Source: Blautia argi (lineage in GTDB: Bacteria > Bacillota > Clostridia > Lachnospirales > Lachnospiraceae). Taken from it: a stretch of DNA of 64,000 nucleotides. The translations under genes were made by a program, and so were the position numbers. The first letter of the stretch is position 1, and every line of letters begins with the position of its first letter. Of the stretch, positions 62,908 to 64,000 are shown piece by piece. The notes under the pieces were generated by a model, which ran no database searches, had not been told where the DNA came from, and saw nothing but the letters and a program-made list of their open reading frames with translations. The stretch is taken from positions 2,115,501 through 2,179,500 of the forward strand of contig NZ_CP030280.1 in assembly GCF_003287895.1 (NCBI RefSeq), given 5' to 3'.

Positions 62908-63999
62908 ATGACAATCCAAAAAAGAAAACTCTTTTTATGTGTGTGCTGCCTTCTGGCAATTTTTTTTGTTTCCGGCTGTGATTCCAGAGAGGAGAAACAA
63001 GTGCGTAACGCTGTGGAAAAAGAATTAAGGCTACTGAAGACTGCGGATAACAACATTGCTGCACAATATATTCAATCTGAAGATTTGATACAGCTTTCCC
63101 CAAATGCAGAAATCCTTTCTGAGGATATCACACATATCTTTCAACTTTTTTATAAAAATTTTTCTTATGAAACCAATAAAATTTCCATTAAGAAAAATCG
63201 TGCCGTTGTTCATACAAATTTAAAGATTCTGGACAGCCAAAAACTGGCAAAGGATTTTGTCTGCCTCTCTCTGAAGAAAAGCATTGAACAGGAAGCCATG
63301 CCAAGTGAAGTTCAGCCCTCTTCCATTGCCAGCTATGAACTTTTAAGAAAACTTCTGGAATCTGAAACTTATAAAACCAAAACCGTATCTGCAGATATTT
63401 CACTGAAAAAGGAAAAGGAACAGTGGACGGTTCTTCATACCTCAGAATTAGATGACATACTCACCGGACATTTTTTCTCTTACATTACAGATCCTGAGCT
63501 TTTATCTCCTTCTGAGATTGTAAAGACGCATTTTAAAACTATTAAAGGCTTTGATTCCGAGCAGCTGAAGCTTTATCTCTCTTTGGACAGTCTTGCAGAC
63601 GCGGGAGATTCCTATGGCAATACTCTGATACACGCAGTTACCGGTCAAATCAGCCGTTCTTTTGATTTTAAGATAAAAGAAGAAACCATTGACAATACTT
63701 CTGCCATTGTACAGGCCTCCATTACCAGTGTGGATTTCCAGAGCATCTTCCAAAATTATCAGGAGGAACTTGCCAAATGGCTGAAAACCTCTGAAGCCCT
63801 GGCAGGAGGCATAGAAGGAAGACGGCAGAAAGAACATGAACTGCTATTGTCTGCCGTAGAAAAAAATAAAGCGTTTCTTTCCCGCGATGTGAAAATTCCG
63901 TTAATCAATGATGGGGTAAATTGGAAAATTCAGATGACACCTGAACTTTCTCAGGCTATTTTCGGAGATATGCAGGACACTCTGGATACGATTACGTGA
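62908..63999 (+). CDS. lipoprotein of unknown function
   Basis: 363 residues with a lipoprotein signal peptide (KRKLFLCVCCLLAIFFVSGC, lipobox VSGC, Cys about 24). The mature part is a soluble alpha+beta protein, with two similar halves suggested by EDITHIFQLFYKNFSYE and by SEIVKTHFKTIKGFDSEQL; each half looks like the repeated helical/sheet domain of DUF5105-like lipoproteins. ATG 62908 has AGGAG 7 bases upstream; the longer frame from 62827 is not supported. The stop is at the window edge, so the gene is complete. It is divergent from the exporter operon and may share its envelope role. Confidence 0.75.
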   Translation: MTIQKRKLFLCVCCLLAIFFVSGCDSREEKQVRNAVEKELRLLKTADNNIAAQYIQSEDLIQLSPNAEILSEDITHIFQLFYKNFSYETNKISIKKNRAVVHTNLKILDSQKLAKDFVCLSLKKSIEQEAMPSEVQPSSIASYELLRKLLESETYKTKTVSADISLKKEKEQWTVLHTSELDDILTGHFFSYITDPELLSPSEIVKTHFKTIKGFDSEQLKLYLSLDSLADAGDSYGNTLIHAVTGQISRSFDFKIKEETIDNTSAIVQASITSVDFQSIFQNYQEELAKWLKTSEALAGGIEGRRQKEHELLLSAVEKNKAFLSRDVKIPLINDGVNWKIQMTPELSQAIFGDMQDTLDTIT

Positions 64000-64000
64000 A

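Overview
The window looks like chromosome of a low-to-mid G+C anaerobic Firmicute of the Lachnospiraceae, most like Blautia. This is inferred from the gene set and style: clear AGGAGG-type ribosome sites, ATP-type PEP carboxykinase, a two-gene SufC/SufB-like pair without a cysteine desulfurase, FeoA-FeoA-FeoB with a Cys-rich partner, an EFR1-type flavodoxin/ferredoxin and a domain-permuted GH3 beta-glucosidase. No rRNA, tRNA, CRISPR, transposase or prophage genes were seen, and no gene-free stretch exceeds about 260 bases.

Layout. 1-4.2 kb: D-2-hydroxyacid dehydrogenase, an L-cysteine desulfidase/serine-dehydratase-like enzyme, and an ABC importer ATPase/permease pair with no binding protein. 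4.2-10.5 kb: a five-gene cassette (saccharopine-reductase-like enzyme, fused two-domain permease, ATPase, lipoprotein binding protein, RpiR regulator) bracketed by two identical 38-bp terminator hairpins in direct orientation. 10.5-17 kb: flavodoxin/ferredoxin gene, xxxLxxG-repeat secreted protein and MMPL/RND transporter, with a divergent TetR gene and three matching palindromic operators. 17-21 kb: GH3 beta-glucosidase with divergent AraC regulator. 21-24 kb: ferrous iron uptake operon under three tandem TTAG-N6-CTAA boxes.

24.2-42.7 kb: one long minus-strand surface-polysaccharide operon. It combines UDP-galactopyranose mutase and a GlfT2-like galactofuranosyltransferase, several GT2/GT4/GT8 enzymes, an ABC-2 exporter whose ATPase carries a secreted beta-sandwich front end, a ferredoxin/FrhB/pyruvyltransferase fusion, a tandem DUF6270-like gene and two proteins sharing an uncharacterised 'FLARDG' module. 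I infer a galactofuranose-containing glycan, assembled in the cytoplasm and exported by the Wzm/Wzt-like transporter. The middle (about 29-33 kb) is visibly more AT-rich.

42.9-64 kb: P-loop protein, SufCB pair, Sel1 protein, IlvD, a response regulator/kinase/ABC module, PEP carboxykinase, ArgS, DegV, a MacB-like permease with two adaptor proteins but no ATPase gene, and a lipoprotein.

Four genes are each broken by one or two +1 frameshifts (six in all), and every one is repaired by removing a single base, usually from an A run of the coding strand. The coding is otherwise intact, so homopolymer sequence errors are at least as likely as true decay. The strongest leads for new biology are the membrane-anchored export ATPase with an extracytoplasmic N-terminal module, the shared FLARDG module, and the repeat-flanked cassette.
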